A model generated the notes under the pieces. That model was not told the DNA's origin. It saw only the letters and a program-made list of their open reading frames with translations, and made no database searches. Positions 56,023-64,000 of a stretch of DNA of 64,000 bases are shown here, piece by piece (position 1 is the first letter of the stretch; each line of letters opens with the position of its first letter). The stretch is from NCBI GenBank assembly GCA_963784415.1, contig CAWARK010000017.1, forward strand, positions 228,215-292,214. The letters run 5' to 3'. The DNA is from UBA7672 sp963784415 (GTDB lineage: Bacteria; Pseudomonadota; Alphaproteobacteria; Caulobacterales; Hyphomonadaceae). Made by a program: the position numbers and the translations under genes.

Positions 56023-56945
56023 ATGGCTGCCCCTTCTGCAAATTTTGTCCCGTATGACGACCGTGACGGCTGGATCTGGCTGGACGGCCAGATGACGCCG
56101 TGGCGGGACGCCAAGATTCACGTACTGACGCACAGCCTGCATTACGGCTCCTGCGTATTCGAGGGGGAGCGGGCCTATGAGGGCAAGGTGTTCCGGTCGA
56201 ACGGACCACTCGAAACGCCTGCACAAGTCGGCCGAGCTGGTCGGCTACAAGATGCCCGTGCCGGTGGCGGAGCTGGATGCGGTCAAGCTCGAGCTTATGA
56301 ACAAGAACGGGCTGGAGAACTGCTATATCCGGGCGTTCTCGTGGCGTGGCTCGGAAATGATGGGTGTCGCGGCCCAGTCGGCTTCCATCCGCACCTGCGT
56401 GGCGATCTGGGAGTGGGGCAACTACTTCGCCGACAAGAACAAAGGCATCCGGGTGACGATGTCGGACTGGAAGCGTCCCGTCGCCGGATACGATTCCGTC
56501 GGCGGCGAAGGCGGCCGGGCTCTACATGATCTGCACCATGTCCAAGCACAAGGCGGAGGCCGAGGGCTTCTCGGACGCGCTGATGCTGGATTATCGCGGC
56601 TATGTGGCGGAGCTGACCGGGGCGAACGTGTTCCTGATCCGCGATGGCGCGATCCACACGCCGACGCCGGACTGCTTCCTCAACGGTCTGACGCGTCAGA
56701 CCGTGATCGAGCTGGCGCGCGCGCGGGGCTTTGAAGTGATCGAGCGGCACATCACGCCGGAAGAACTCTCGACCTTCTCGGAGTGCTTCATCACGGGGTC
56801 GGCGGCGGAAGTGACGCCGGTGGCCGAGATGGCGGGGCATCACTACAAGCCGGGCAACATCACCGGCACGCTGGCGGATGATTACAGCCTGCTGGTGCGC
56901 GGCAAGATTTCGCTTGAGCAGATCCGGGCGCGTGCTTCGGAGTAG
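56023..56945 (+). CDS. ilvE: Branched-chain amino acid aminotransferase (two frameshifts)
   Basis: PLP fold type IV enzyme; makes Ile, Leu and Val. Corrected length 306. Motifs run HVLTHSLHYGSCVFEGERAY, CYIRAFSWRGSE, the PLP lysine in SAAKAAGLYMI (about Lys162) and LDYRGYVAELTGANVF. The pieces lie in three frames. One surplus G at 56203-56204 (giving VFRSNDHSKRLHKSAE) and one C at 56477-56479 (giving KRPSPDTIPSAAK) must be removed. The second lies just before the catalytic lysine, so as printed the gene would make no active enzyme. It is divergent from the MarR gene. Confidence 0.93.
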
Positions 56946-56951
56946 CGCTCG

Positions 56952-58232
56952 CTATTTCAGTGTCGCGAGCAGGTCGCTGATTTTCACCGACACGAAGCGG
57001 ATCGCTGAATCGGCGACGCCGTAGGGGATGAGCAGGCGCTCGCCGACCTTCAGCGCGCCGCAGGTGTAGACGACGTTGGGGACATAGCCTTCGCGCGTTT
57101 CGTCGACCGGCGTCAGGAAGGGCTCGATCGAGCGGCCGAGCAATTTCGACGGGTCCTTCTTGTCGAGCAGGGCCGCGCCGATGGAATACTGACGCATGGC
57201 GCCGACGCCGTGGGTCAGCACCAGCCAGCCTTCGTCGAGTTCGATGGGCGAGCCGCAATTGCCCATCTGCACCAGCTCCCACAGGTATTTGGGGCCCATG
57301 ATGCGCTTGCCGTAATTCCAGACGAAGCGGTCGTCGGTCTGCATGAAGTAGAGCGACTCGTGATCCAGGCGGCCGATGGCGGAGTAGCGGCCGTCCAGCT
57401 TGCGCGGGAAGAGCGCGAGACCCTTGTGCTGGGCCGCAGCGCCGCGCAGCGGCGTGAGCTGGAAGGTCGAGAAATTATCGGTCGTCAGCATTTCGCAGCC
57501 GACCTCACGGCCGGAGTACGCGGTGTACGTGCCGTAGTAATGGTGCGAACCATCGTCCTCCGTGAACTTCACGAGGCGGAGGTCTTCGAGGCCGTTGCGT
57601 TGCGCCTTGGTGATCGGAAAAATCACGGCGCCCGACAGGGGCGAAGACTCATGGCGTTTCACCGTGACAGGGCCGTCTTCGCCGTCATGACCTTCGGGCG
57701 AGGCGGCAATAGCGAAAGGAGGCTCGGGCCACAGGGAGAAATCGCCATCGGGCATGGCGACGCCTTCGCGGAACGCGATTGACGAGATGTGACCTTCTCC
57801 GACGGTGCGGAGCGACAGGACAAACTTCACCGCGCCATCGCGCATGCCCGACTGGTCAGGGTGCGGCACGATCGAGGGGTTCATGACGGCGGCGGCGGAG
57901 TAGGAATATTCGTGGCTGAAAAACGCGCCCAGGAGTTTCGCGTGTGCGTCGCTGACATTGTCGAGATTGCCGATCATCGAGCGGATCTGATTGAAGCGAT
58001 CGAGGAAGATGGCGTGCGTCTGCCAGTGACGGCCGAAGAAGTCGCTGTCGACGCGGGCGAGGTAGGCGTTGCACTCGGCATCGCTTAGAGCGAGCACGGT
58101 TTTGGCAATGCGCTCCGCGCGGTTCATTATCCCGGACGCAGTGCCGCGGGGCTCGGCGGAAATGCTGAATGGTCTCAGCACCACCTGCGCCGGATTGGCG
58201 GCGAGTTTTGTCTCGAAGTTCCGGATGTCCAT
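56952..58232 (-). CDS. GH130 family glycoside phosphorylase-like
   Basis: 426 residues from 58232 (MDIRNFETKL). A five-bladed propeller with GH130 features: YSYSAAAVMNPSIVPHPDQ, GLEDLRLVKFTEDDGS, YNYGKRIMGP-like segments and GYVPNVVYTCGAL near the end. GH130 enzymes phosphorolyse or hydrolyse beta-mannosides. It follows the glycosyltransferase gene on the same strand, a pairing seen in many proteobacteria, where the pair may build and trim a mannose-type polymer. No signal peptide. Confidence 0.85.
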   Translation of the reverse strand: MDIRNFETKLAANPAQVVLRPFSISAEPRGTASGIMNRAERIAKTVLALSDAECNAYLARVDSDFFGRHWQTHAIFLDRFNQIRSMIGNLDNVSDAHAKLLGAFFSHEYSYSAAAVMNPSIVPHPDQSGMRDGAVKFVLSLRTVGEGHISSIAFREGVAMPDGDFSLWPEPPFAIAASPEGHDGEDGPVTVKRHESSPLSGAVIFPITKAQRNGLEDLRLVKFTEDDGSHHYYGTYTAYSGREVGCEMLTTDNFSTFQLTPLRGAAAQHKGLALFPRKLDGRYSAIGRLDHESLYFMQTDDRFVWNYGKRIMGPKYLWELVQMGNCGSPIELDEGWLVLTHGVGAMRQYSIGAALLDKKDPSKLLGRSIEPFLTPVDETREGYVPNVVYTCGALKVGERLLIPYGVADSAIRFVSVKISDLLATLK

Positions 58233-58267
58233 ATTCGTTCCATCAGCGTGCAGTTGAGGGAGCGGCT

Positions 58268-60563
58268 TTAGCCAGCAGCAGTGGGGGCTCCGAACAGTCC
58301 GCGACGTACTGAAGCGGCAGCAAGGAGATAGCTCAGGATGGATTCTGCGCCATGGTTGCGGTTCAGGCCGTCGACCGTCAGGCCATCGCAGCATATTCCG
58401 TCGGAGGGGCGGGCAAGGGCGACGCCGTGGACATTGCGGCCACCGAACCATTCGAAAGCCTGACGCGCGGCGTGTGCGTAGCGCGTTGCGCCGGTGGCTC
58501 TCCAGCCTGCAAGGCATGCGTCTACAGTTGCGAGCGCCTCGATCGGCTGCTGATCGAAATGAATGTGGTTCGCGCTGGTTTCGGCAAAGGAGCTTGTCGC
58601 GACAGGGGCGAAGAAGCCGTGGGCCGACAACTGACGCTTCATCAGCCGGTCAAGCGTCTCGATGCCGGCGGACAGCATGTCAGGGTCGTGCAGGCGTTCG
58701 CCGGCGAGGATGAGCGCTTCGGGCAGTCTCGCATTGTCGTAGGACAGGTTTGGTTCAAACCAGCCATGGTCGTTTGCGCCGTCCTGAGCGCAGCGGACGA
58801 GTTCGCCGACAGCTTCGGCAATGAGCCTGCGGGATTCGGATTCGCAGATGACTGCATGTTCGGCGGTAAGCAGCGCCTTGACCAGAAGCGCGCGGGAGCG
58901 GAGCGATGTCCACGCATGCATGTGCTGGATGACTTCGCGCGCCAGGTCGCTAGCCCAGTCGCGCAAGTCAGCTTGCGGCCAGTCGCGTGCGACGAGGCAA
59001 AGCGCCTCAAGACGCGCGGGCGCAGCAATCGTCCGAGCCGCCTTCATCGAGCCAGCGGCGATCGAAGCCCATGAAGTTGCGGAAGCGGCCGCTTTCGGGA
59101 TTCCATGCGTGGTTGAGGAAGGCAGCGCACGAAAGGCCGAGCTTCATCGCGGCGGGATCGAGCGGCCCTTCCGCGGCGAGGCGCGCAATGAGGCTGAGCG
59201 CGCGCGCATTGTCGTCTGTGCAATAGCCGTGGCGACGATCGGGTGCGCCGAAGCGCGAGTGCTGCATCACGCCGCAATCGTCCGACATGCGCAGGAGGCC
59301 GTCGAGTTTCGGCCGTGCGAGGGGGATGAAGGCTTCTTCCTTGCGACGCTCGTGCGAGGTCAGGCAGGCAAGGGCAAGGCCGGTCGTTTCCTGCGCGACC
59401 TTGCGCCAGCGCGAAGGCTCGCCTGCATTGTAGGCGCGGTGAGCCATGGCGTCGCGGCGCTCGTCGTCGGCGAGCAGGTCGATGATCTCGCGCGTGAAGG
59501 CGCGGGTGTCGTTGAACGGGCAGATCACGCCGACGCCATCAGCCAGCGCTTCCTTGGCATGCCAGTAGGGTGTCGAGATGACCGGTTTGCCCAGAGCGAT
59601 CGCATAGGCCAGCGTGCCGGACGTGACTTGCGCCTCGGTGAGATAGGGCGTGACGTAGAGATCGGCCGCCTGCAGCAGGTCGACGAGTTCGGTGTCGCCG
59701 ACGAAGCGATTGATGAAGCGGAGGTGATCGACCACGCCAAGCGAACGCGCGAGCTCGATCAGGCGGTCGCGATATGCTTCGCCCTCATGCTTCACCAGAT
59801 GGGGGTGAGTGGCGCCCACGATCAGGTAAATGGCGTCCGGGTGGCGATCGAGAATGGCGGGCAGGCCGCGGATGATTGTCTCGAGCCCCTTGTTCGGCGA
59901 GAGCAGGCCGAACGTCATGATCACCTTGTTGCCAGTCAGACCGAGCGGGGCCTTGAACGGGTCGGTCGCGGAGAACGGGCGCTCTGGCGCGCCGTGCGGA
60001 ATGACGTGGACCTTGGTGGGGCCAGCGTCGTGGACACGCTCGAGGATGTCGGCGCCCATTTCCGTCATCACGATGACGGCGGACGAGATACGCAGGATTT
60101 CGTCGAGAACGCGTTTCTGGTCCGGGTTCGGATTTTGCAGCACCGTGTGCAGCGTCGTGACCACGGGCATACGGAGCCGGCGAAGCAACGCCAGGATGTG
60201 TGAGCCGGACTCGCCGCCGAAGATGCCGAATTCGTGCTGCAGGAAAACGACCTCGACGCCGGAGCGGTTCAGGTCGTCGGCGGTTTGCAGATAGGCCGAG
60301 ATATCATCCTGCGGAACGATATGCGTGACTTGCTGCGGATAGACGTGGTTGCCGCCCTTGTCTTCCATGACGACGAGGTTCCACTCGGTCCGGGGAAGGG
60401 CGGCGCGCAGGTTTTCGAAAGTGTCGCGGGTGAAGGTGGCGATGCCGCATTTGCGGGGCGGGAAGTTGCCGATCATCGCCGCGCGCTTCAGTCTCGGCCG
60501 AATGGCTTCCGGCTGGGCCGTTTGTAGGGTGCGCACGATGGCAGTCGCCGAGTCGAAACCCAT
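58268..60563 (-). CDS. Glycosyltransferase (GT4-like) fused to alpha/alpha-barrel domain (frameshifted)
   Basis: About 764 residues when corrected. N-terminal GT-B fold: IGNFPPRKCGIATFT, VVFLQHEFGIFGGE, TFGLLSPNKGLETII and TPYLTEAQVTSGTLAYAIAL, as in GT4. A C-terminal helical domain begins around residue 480 and contains GYCTDDNARALSLIARLA and SDDCCARALEALCLVARDW, the latter spanning the frameshift at about 59012 (one surplus base). The start at 60563 (MGFDSATAIV) has AAGGA seven bases ahead. It works with the GH130 gene downstream. The sugar and acceptor are unknown. Confidence 0.85.
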
Positions 60564-60779
60564 GGGCAATCCTTGCATGCGAAGGTCGTGACCCACCCCG
60601 TTTGTTCGAACGCTCGCAGGCGCAGCAGGTTCCATTGCGGAAGGGGGCTCAATGACGAGCTCACCCATGTGCGCCGAAGTCCAGACGAATTGAGATTTTC
60701 TCGCTATTGCAGCTCTTTGACGCCTCAATCCGCCAAAGCGGATGCAGTCATGTCCGATAAAAGGACTCGCGGCTCAGGT

Positions 60780-61214
60780 TTAGAGCGCCGCAGCAATTCG
60801 CGCGGATTGTTCGCGCAACACATCGAGATCCGCGGGTTTGCCGCCGTGGTGGGGCTGGAGGGGGAGGTTGGCGTAGCGGGGGATGATGTGGACGTGGAGG
60901 TGGAACACGGTCTGCCCTGCGGGCGCGCCATTGAACTGGGTGACGATGACGCCGTCGCAGTTGAAGGCCTTTGTAACGGCCTTGGTGATTTTCTGGACTG
61001 AAGCGAAATAGGTTCCAAGGCGATCAGCCGGGAACTCCAGCAGGTTGCGGGCGGTGGTGTTCTTCGGGATCACGAGGCAGTGGCCCTGTGATTGCGGGAA
61101 GATGTCCATGAAGGCGAGGACATGCTCATCCTCGAAGATCTTCACGCACGGCGCCTCGCCGCGCAGGATTTTCGCGAAGATGTTGTTGCCGTCATAGTCG
61201 CCAGCAAGGCTCAT
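60780..61214 (-). CDS. HIT family nucleotide hydrolase/transferase
   Basis: 144 residues with the histidine triad HLHVH (TVFHLHVHIIPRY) and the N-terminal KILRGEAPCVKIFEDE and FPQSQGHCLVIPK motifs, typical of HinT-like proteins. It hydrolyses nucleoside phosphoramidates or dinucleotides. Its start overlaps the GNAT stop upstream by one base (TGATG), so the two are coupled. Confidence 0.93.
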   Translation of the reverse strand: MSLAGDYDGNNIFAKILRGEAPCVKIFEDEHVLAFMDIFPQSQGHCLVIPKNTTARNLLEFPADRLGTYFASVQKITKAVTKAFNCDGVIVTQFNGAPAGQTVFHLHVHIIPRYANLPLQPHHGGKPADLDVLREQSARIAAAL

Positions 61215-62425
61215 CAGAACCCCTCCTCTTCGTGATCTTCCGGTTGCTGCAGCTCCCCTTTGCGGAACGGGGAGTAGGCCTGCAGCGCCTCTATCCCTTC
61301 CTCGACCGCCGCGCGTTCGTTGTCGAGATAATCCGCGACGGCCCTGCGCAAACCACTGTGAGCGATCCAGTGGGCTGAGCGGGTGAGGCGGGGTTCGTAG
61401 CCACGCGCCAGCTTGTGTTCGCCCTGTGCGCCGGCCTCGACGCAGGCGAGGCCCCGCTCGATGGCGAAGTCGATCGCCTGATAGTAGCAGATCTCGAAAT
61501 GCAGGAAGGGGCGCTCGACCGAGCGGCCCCAGTAGCGGCCATAGAGCGTGTCCGAGCCGATCATGTTGAGCGCGCCGGCGATGGGCTCGCCTTCATCCAT
61601 GGCGAGGATCAGCAGGCATTTATCGGCCATGCGCTCGTGCAGCAGGCTGAAGAATTCGCGGTTGAGGTAGGGCGAGCCCCATTTGCGGCCGCCGGTGTCC
61701 ATGTAGAAGCGGAAGAAGGCATCCCAGTGATGCTCGCGGATTTCGTCGCCCGTGACGCGGATGATCTCGAGACCTTCCTGTGCCTCGCGGCGTTCGCGGC
61801 GGAGCGTCTTGCGCTTGCGGGACGAGAGCGCGCCGAGGAAGTCGTCGAAGGTCTTGTAGCCGCGATTGATCCAGTGGAACTGCTGGTCTTCGCGCAGGAG
61901 CAAGCCAGCGGCGCCGAGTTCGGTCCACGTCTGTTCGTCGAGGAAATTGAAATGGGCGGAGGAGGCGCGCGATTGCTTGCCGACTTCGACCACGGAACCG
62001 GCGAGCGCGCTGCGGATGGCCTGAGCGTGGGGGCCGGCGGCCAGAAGGCGGCGGCCGGTGACGGGGGTGAAGGGGACAGCGCAGAGGAGCTTTGGATAGT
62101 AGCGGCCTCCCGCACGATGCAGGGCGTCGGCCCAGCCATGGTCGAACACGAACTCGCCGCGCGAATGGGCTTTCAGGTAAAGCGGGGCGGCGCCGACGAG
62201 CTTGCCGGTCTGGTCGTGGGCGAGCAGGTGGCGCGGGGTCCAGCCGGTATCGGGTTGGGCGCAGCCGGATGATTCAGCAGCTTCGAGAAAGTCCCAGTCG
62301 AGGAAGGGGTCATAGCGTTCGCCCGGCGGGTTCGCGACGGCGTTCCAGGCAGAACGTTCCACGTCCGCCATCGCGTCCGCGACGGAGAGAGAAAGCTCGA
62401 TCCTGTCCGCTGCGTCGTCCGCCAA
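61214..62425 (-). CDS. GNAT-fold protein, COG3146/DUF482 family
   Basis: 403 residues. Pattern matches the COG3146 'peptidogalycan biosynthesis' GNAT family: PFLDWDFLEAAESSGCAQ, ALSSRKRKTLRRERREAQ, YMDTGGRKWGSPYLNREFF and ACVEAGAQGEHKLARGY. The substrate is unknown. It is widely conserved in alphaproteobacteria beside HIT genes. It probably transfers an acyl or amino acid group, distantly related to the FemAB-like protein at 17453. Confidence 0.87.
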   Translation of the reverse strand: MADDAADRIELSLSVADAMADVERSAWNAVANPPGERYDPFLDWDFLEAAESSGCAQPDTGWTPRHLLAHDQTGKLVGAAPLYLKAHSRGEFVFDHGWADALHRAGGRYYPKLLCAVPFTPVTGRRLLAAGPHAQAIRSALAGSVVEVGKQSRASSAHFNFLDEQTWTELGAAGLLLREDQQFHWINRGYKTFDDFLGALSSRKRKTLRRERREAQEGLEIIRVTGDEIREHHWDAFFRFYMDTGGRKWGSPYLNREFFSLLHERMADKCLLILAMDEGEPIAGALNMIGSDTLYGRYWGRSVERPFLHFEICYYQAIDFAIERGLACVEAGAQGEHKLARGYEPRLTRSAHWIAHSGLRRAVADYLDNERAAVEEGIEALQAYSPFRKGELQQPEDHEEEGF

Positions 62426-62453
62426 GGGCTTCCTCGGGATGGGGTGAGACAGA

Positions 62454-63173
62454 CTATATCGGTGTTCCGCCGGGGATTGCGAGGGCCGGGTTCAGCCCCT
62501 CGAATATCGGCGCGGCGCCGTATCTCCGGGCAATTGAGAGGTCGCGCTCGGTGCGGACTGTCCATGTGACGAGCGGGCCGGCGTCGCGGGCGGCGGCGAG
62601 CGAGGAGTGGTGCGGGGCAATGTAGGCGCAATCGAAGTCGCGAGCGCGCTTGGCCTTCTGGGCGACGCCGTCGGGCCCGAGATCCGAGAGCGGCTCGATC
62701 AACTGGCCGATCTGGCGCTCTGGCATCAGCGTCGTCATGCGCCAGACGCTGGGTTCGTCGAAACTCATCAGCGTGGCCGGGGCGGGAGACTGGTTCATGT
62801 ATTCGATGATCAGCGGAAGGATGCGCCGGTTTGGCGGATCGATCTTGACCTCGATCAAGGTAGGCAGGCCGTCCATCGCCTCCAGCGCTTCGCGCAAGGT
62901 GGGAATGCGCGAGGCGTCGGGCAGGCGGAAGCCGCGCAGTTCGACGAAGTTGATTTCGCCAACGACCTTGGGCGAGCCGCACAGGCGTTCAAGCGTGGCG
63001 TCGTGGAAGACGATCAGCTCGCCATCACGCGTCATGCGGACGTCGAGTTCGACCCCCAGGCCAGCGGCAGCGGCGGCGCGGAAGGCGGGAACGGAGTTCT
63101 CGGTGACGCCTTCGCCCCATAGTCCGCGATGGGCGTAGGCATAGCGGGCAAGATCGATGCGCGCGGGCGCCAT
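62454..63173 (-). CDS. Glycerophosphodiester phosphodiesterase
   Basis: 239 residues, TIM-barrel. Motifs YAHRGLWGEGVTENS (catalytic His-Arg), GVELDVRMTRDGELIVFHDA (metal-binding Glu/Asp and second His) and LIEVKID. It releases glycerol-3-phosphate from phospholipid head groups. No signal peptide, so it is likely cytosolic, like E. coli UgpQ. Five bases lie between it and the RidA gene upstream. Confidence 0.93.
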   Translation of the reverse strand: MAPARIDLARYAYAHRGLWGEGVTENSVPAFRAAAAAGLGVELDVRMTRDGELIVFHDATLERLCGSPKVVGEINFVELRGFRLPDASRIPTLREALEAMDGLPTLIEVKIDPPNRRILPLIIEYMNQSPAPATLMSFDEPSVWRMTTLMPERQIGQLIEPLSDLGPDGVAQKAKRARDFDCAYIAPHHSSLAAARDAGPLVTWTVRTERDLSIARRYGAAPIFEGLNPALAIPGGTPI

Positions 63174-63178
63174 GTCGA

Positions 63179-63634
63179 TCAGGCGAATTCGACGACGGCG
63201 TCCACTTCGACGGCAACTCCCATCGGCAGGACGGGGCAGGCGACGGCGGAGCGGGCGTGGCGGCCCTTGTCGCCGAACGCTTCGACCATCAGGTCCGAGC
63301 AGCCGTTCACGACTTTCGGAATATCGATGAAGTCGTGCGCTGCATTGACGAAGCCGCCGAGTTTCACGATGCGCGTCACACGCTCGAGATCGCCGAGGGC
63401 CGATTTCATCTGGGCGATGAGGTTGATGCCGCAGGCGCGGGCAGCCTGCTGACCCTGCTCAAGCGTCATGTCCTGGCCGAGGCGGCCCTTGATGAGGCCT
63501 TCCGGCGTGACGCTGACCTGGCCTGAGATGAAGAGAAGATTGCCGGTGATGACGAACGGAACGTAGTTCGCGACGGGTGGGCGAGCGTCCGGAAGCGTAA
63601 CGCCAGCGGCGGTGAGACGGTCGAGTACGGACAT
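63179..63634 (-). CDS. RidA family protein
   Basis: 151 residues from 63634 (MSVLDRLTAAGVTLPD). RidA/YjgF fold with ITGNLLFISGQVSV and RIVKLGGFVNAAHDF and the C-terminal RHARSAVACPVLPMGVAVEV with the catalytic-type arginine. RidA deaminates reactive enamine/imine intermediates of amino acid metabolism, such as those from PLP enzymes. This slightly longer (about 150-residue) type is the YoaB/TdcF-like subgroup with unclear substrate. Confidence 0.9.
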   Translation of the reverse strand: MSVLDRLTAAGVTLPDARPPVANYVPFVITGNLLFISGQVSVTPEGLIKGRLGQDMTLEQGQQAARACGINLIAQMKSALGDLERVTRIVKLGGFVNAAHDFIDIPKVVNGCSDLMVEAFGDKGRHARSAVACPVLPMGVAVEVDAVVEFA

Positions 63635-63700
63635 GGGCGTGGCTCCGCAGAATTGCAATGCAGCTGGCGTGTAGCCGTCCGGCCGCTTCGCGGCCAGCCC

Positions 63701-64000
63701 CTAGAAATCAAACGCGACCGATACCTCGATCGTGTCGCCCGGCTTGATCTTCTCCTTGCGGCGGACGTCGGCCTTTACGGGCAGGAGGAAGGCGTTGCGT
63801 TTGGCGTCCTTGAACAGCGACGTTTCCCAGCGACTGAGGCCGGTGCGGGCCTTCACATGAAAGGAGCCGAAAGGCTTGAGCTGGCCGGTGGTCAGTGTCT
63901 GGATGCGTTTCGACAGGGCAGCCGGCAGCGTCACGAAATGCCACGCGCCGGTGCTTTCCTGCGTCCAGACTTTTGCCCGGAAGGTTTCATCGAGCGTCAT
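63701..64000 (-). CDS. DUF1905 domain-containing protein
   Basis: 99 residues, complete, with the ATG at the window edge. DUF1905 pattern: FRAKVWTQESTGAWHFVTLP, GSFHVKARTGLSRWETSLF and VKADVRRKEKIKPGDTIEV. A small beta-barrel of unknown function, sometimes fused to a YdeI-like domain. It is likely co-directional with ridA but separated by 66 bases. Confidence 0.87.
   Translation of the reverse strand: MTLDETFRAKVWTQESTGAWHFVTLPAALSKRIQTLTTGQLKPFGSFHVKARTGLSRWETSLFKDAKRNAFLLPVKADVRRKEKIKPGDTIEVSVAFDF

Overview
The window reads as a GC-rich alphaproteobacterial chromosome, most like the Caulobacterales/Hyphomonadaceae. That placement is inference from gene content and order: a PodJ-like polarity protein, the panB-TPR-bamB-der run, the purF-cvpA-radA cluster, dnaB-alr-mlaE-mlaF, lgt-midA-pgeF, ubiK-YbjN-proC, and a MerR-led beta-oxidation operon. 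I see no rRNA or tRNA gene, CRISPR array, insertion sequence or prophage.

Layout. 0-4.3 kb: an ECF42 sigma factor with its YCII partner, a YffB-like reductase, a DUF6481 protein, NnrU and panB. 4.3-8.6 kb: TPR protein, BamB and Der, ending against a convergent SDR. 8.7-14.5 kb: a lipoprotein, purF-cvpA-radA, and an acyl-CoA dehydrogenase diverging from radA. 14.7-18.4 kb: cysteine synthase, a PLP decarboxylase, a 62-aa membrane protein and a FemAB-like transferase. 18.5-30.7 kb is a long minus-strand block: two ABC systems (ABC-2 type and Mla-type), alr, dnaB, a TIGR02186/TSUP pair and the PodJ-like protein. 30.9-37.1 kb is the plus-strand MerR, acyl-CoA dehydrogenase, thiolase, small membrane protein and FadJ operon, with a perfect 16-bp palindrome in its promoter. 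37.1-44.9 kb holds secreted and envelope proteins, including two tandem S9 peptidases of identical length. 45-47.6 kb is the most accessory-looking part: a C5-methyltransferase and a Vsr endonuclease with no visible restriction enzyme, then about 1 kb of palindrome-rich intergenic DNA. 47.6-64 kb is mostly housekeeping: prs, pgeF, midA, lgt, ubiK, proC, a two-component/MarR cluster, ilvE, a GT/GH130 pair, HIT, GNAT, GDPD, RidA and DUF1905 genes.

The most important thing for any user of this sequence is that ten genes, including essential dnaB and radA, panB and ilvE, are broken by frameshifts. By my reading all fourteen frameshifts are explained by one surplus base each, and I found no clear deletion. 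Because essential genes are hit and the flanking frames are perfectly conserved, I interpret these as insertion-type sequencing or assembly errors, not gene decay. I give merged coordinates for these genes and the approximate surplus base in each.

I did not find a convincing undescribed defence or mobile system. The best candidates for follow-up are the palindromic operator of the MerR beta-oxidation operon, the six-cysteine secreted protein that becomes visible only after frame correction (37145-37800), the Dcm-like/Vsr pair, and the S9 tandem duplication.
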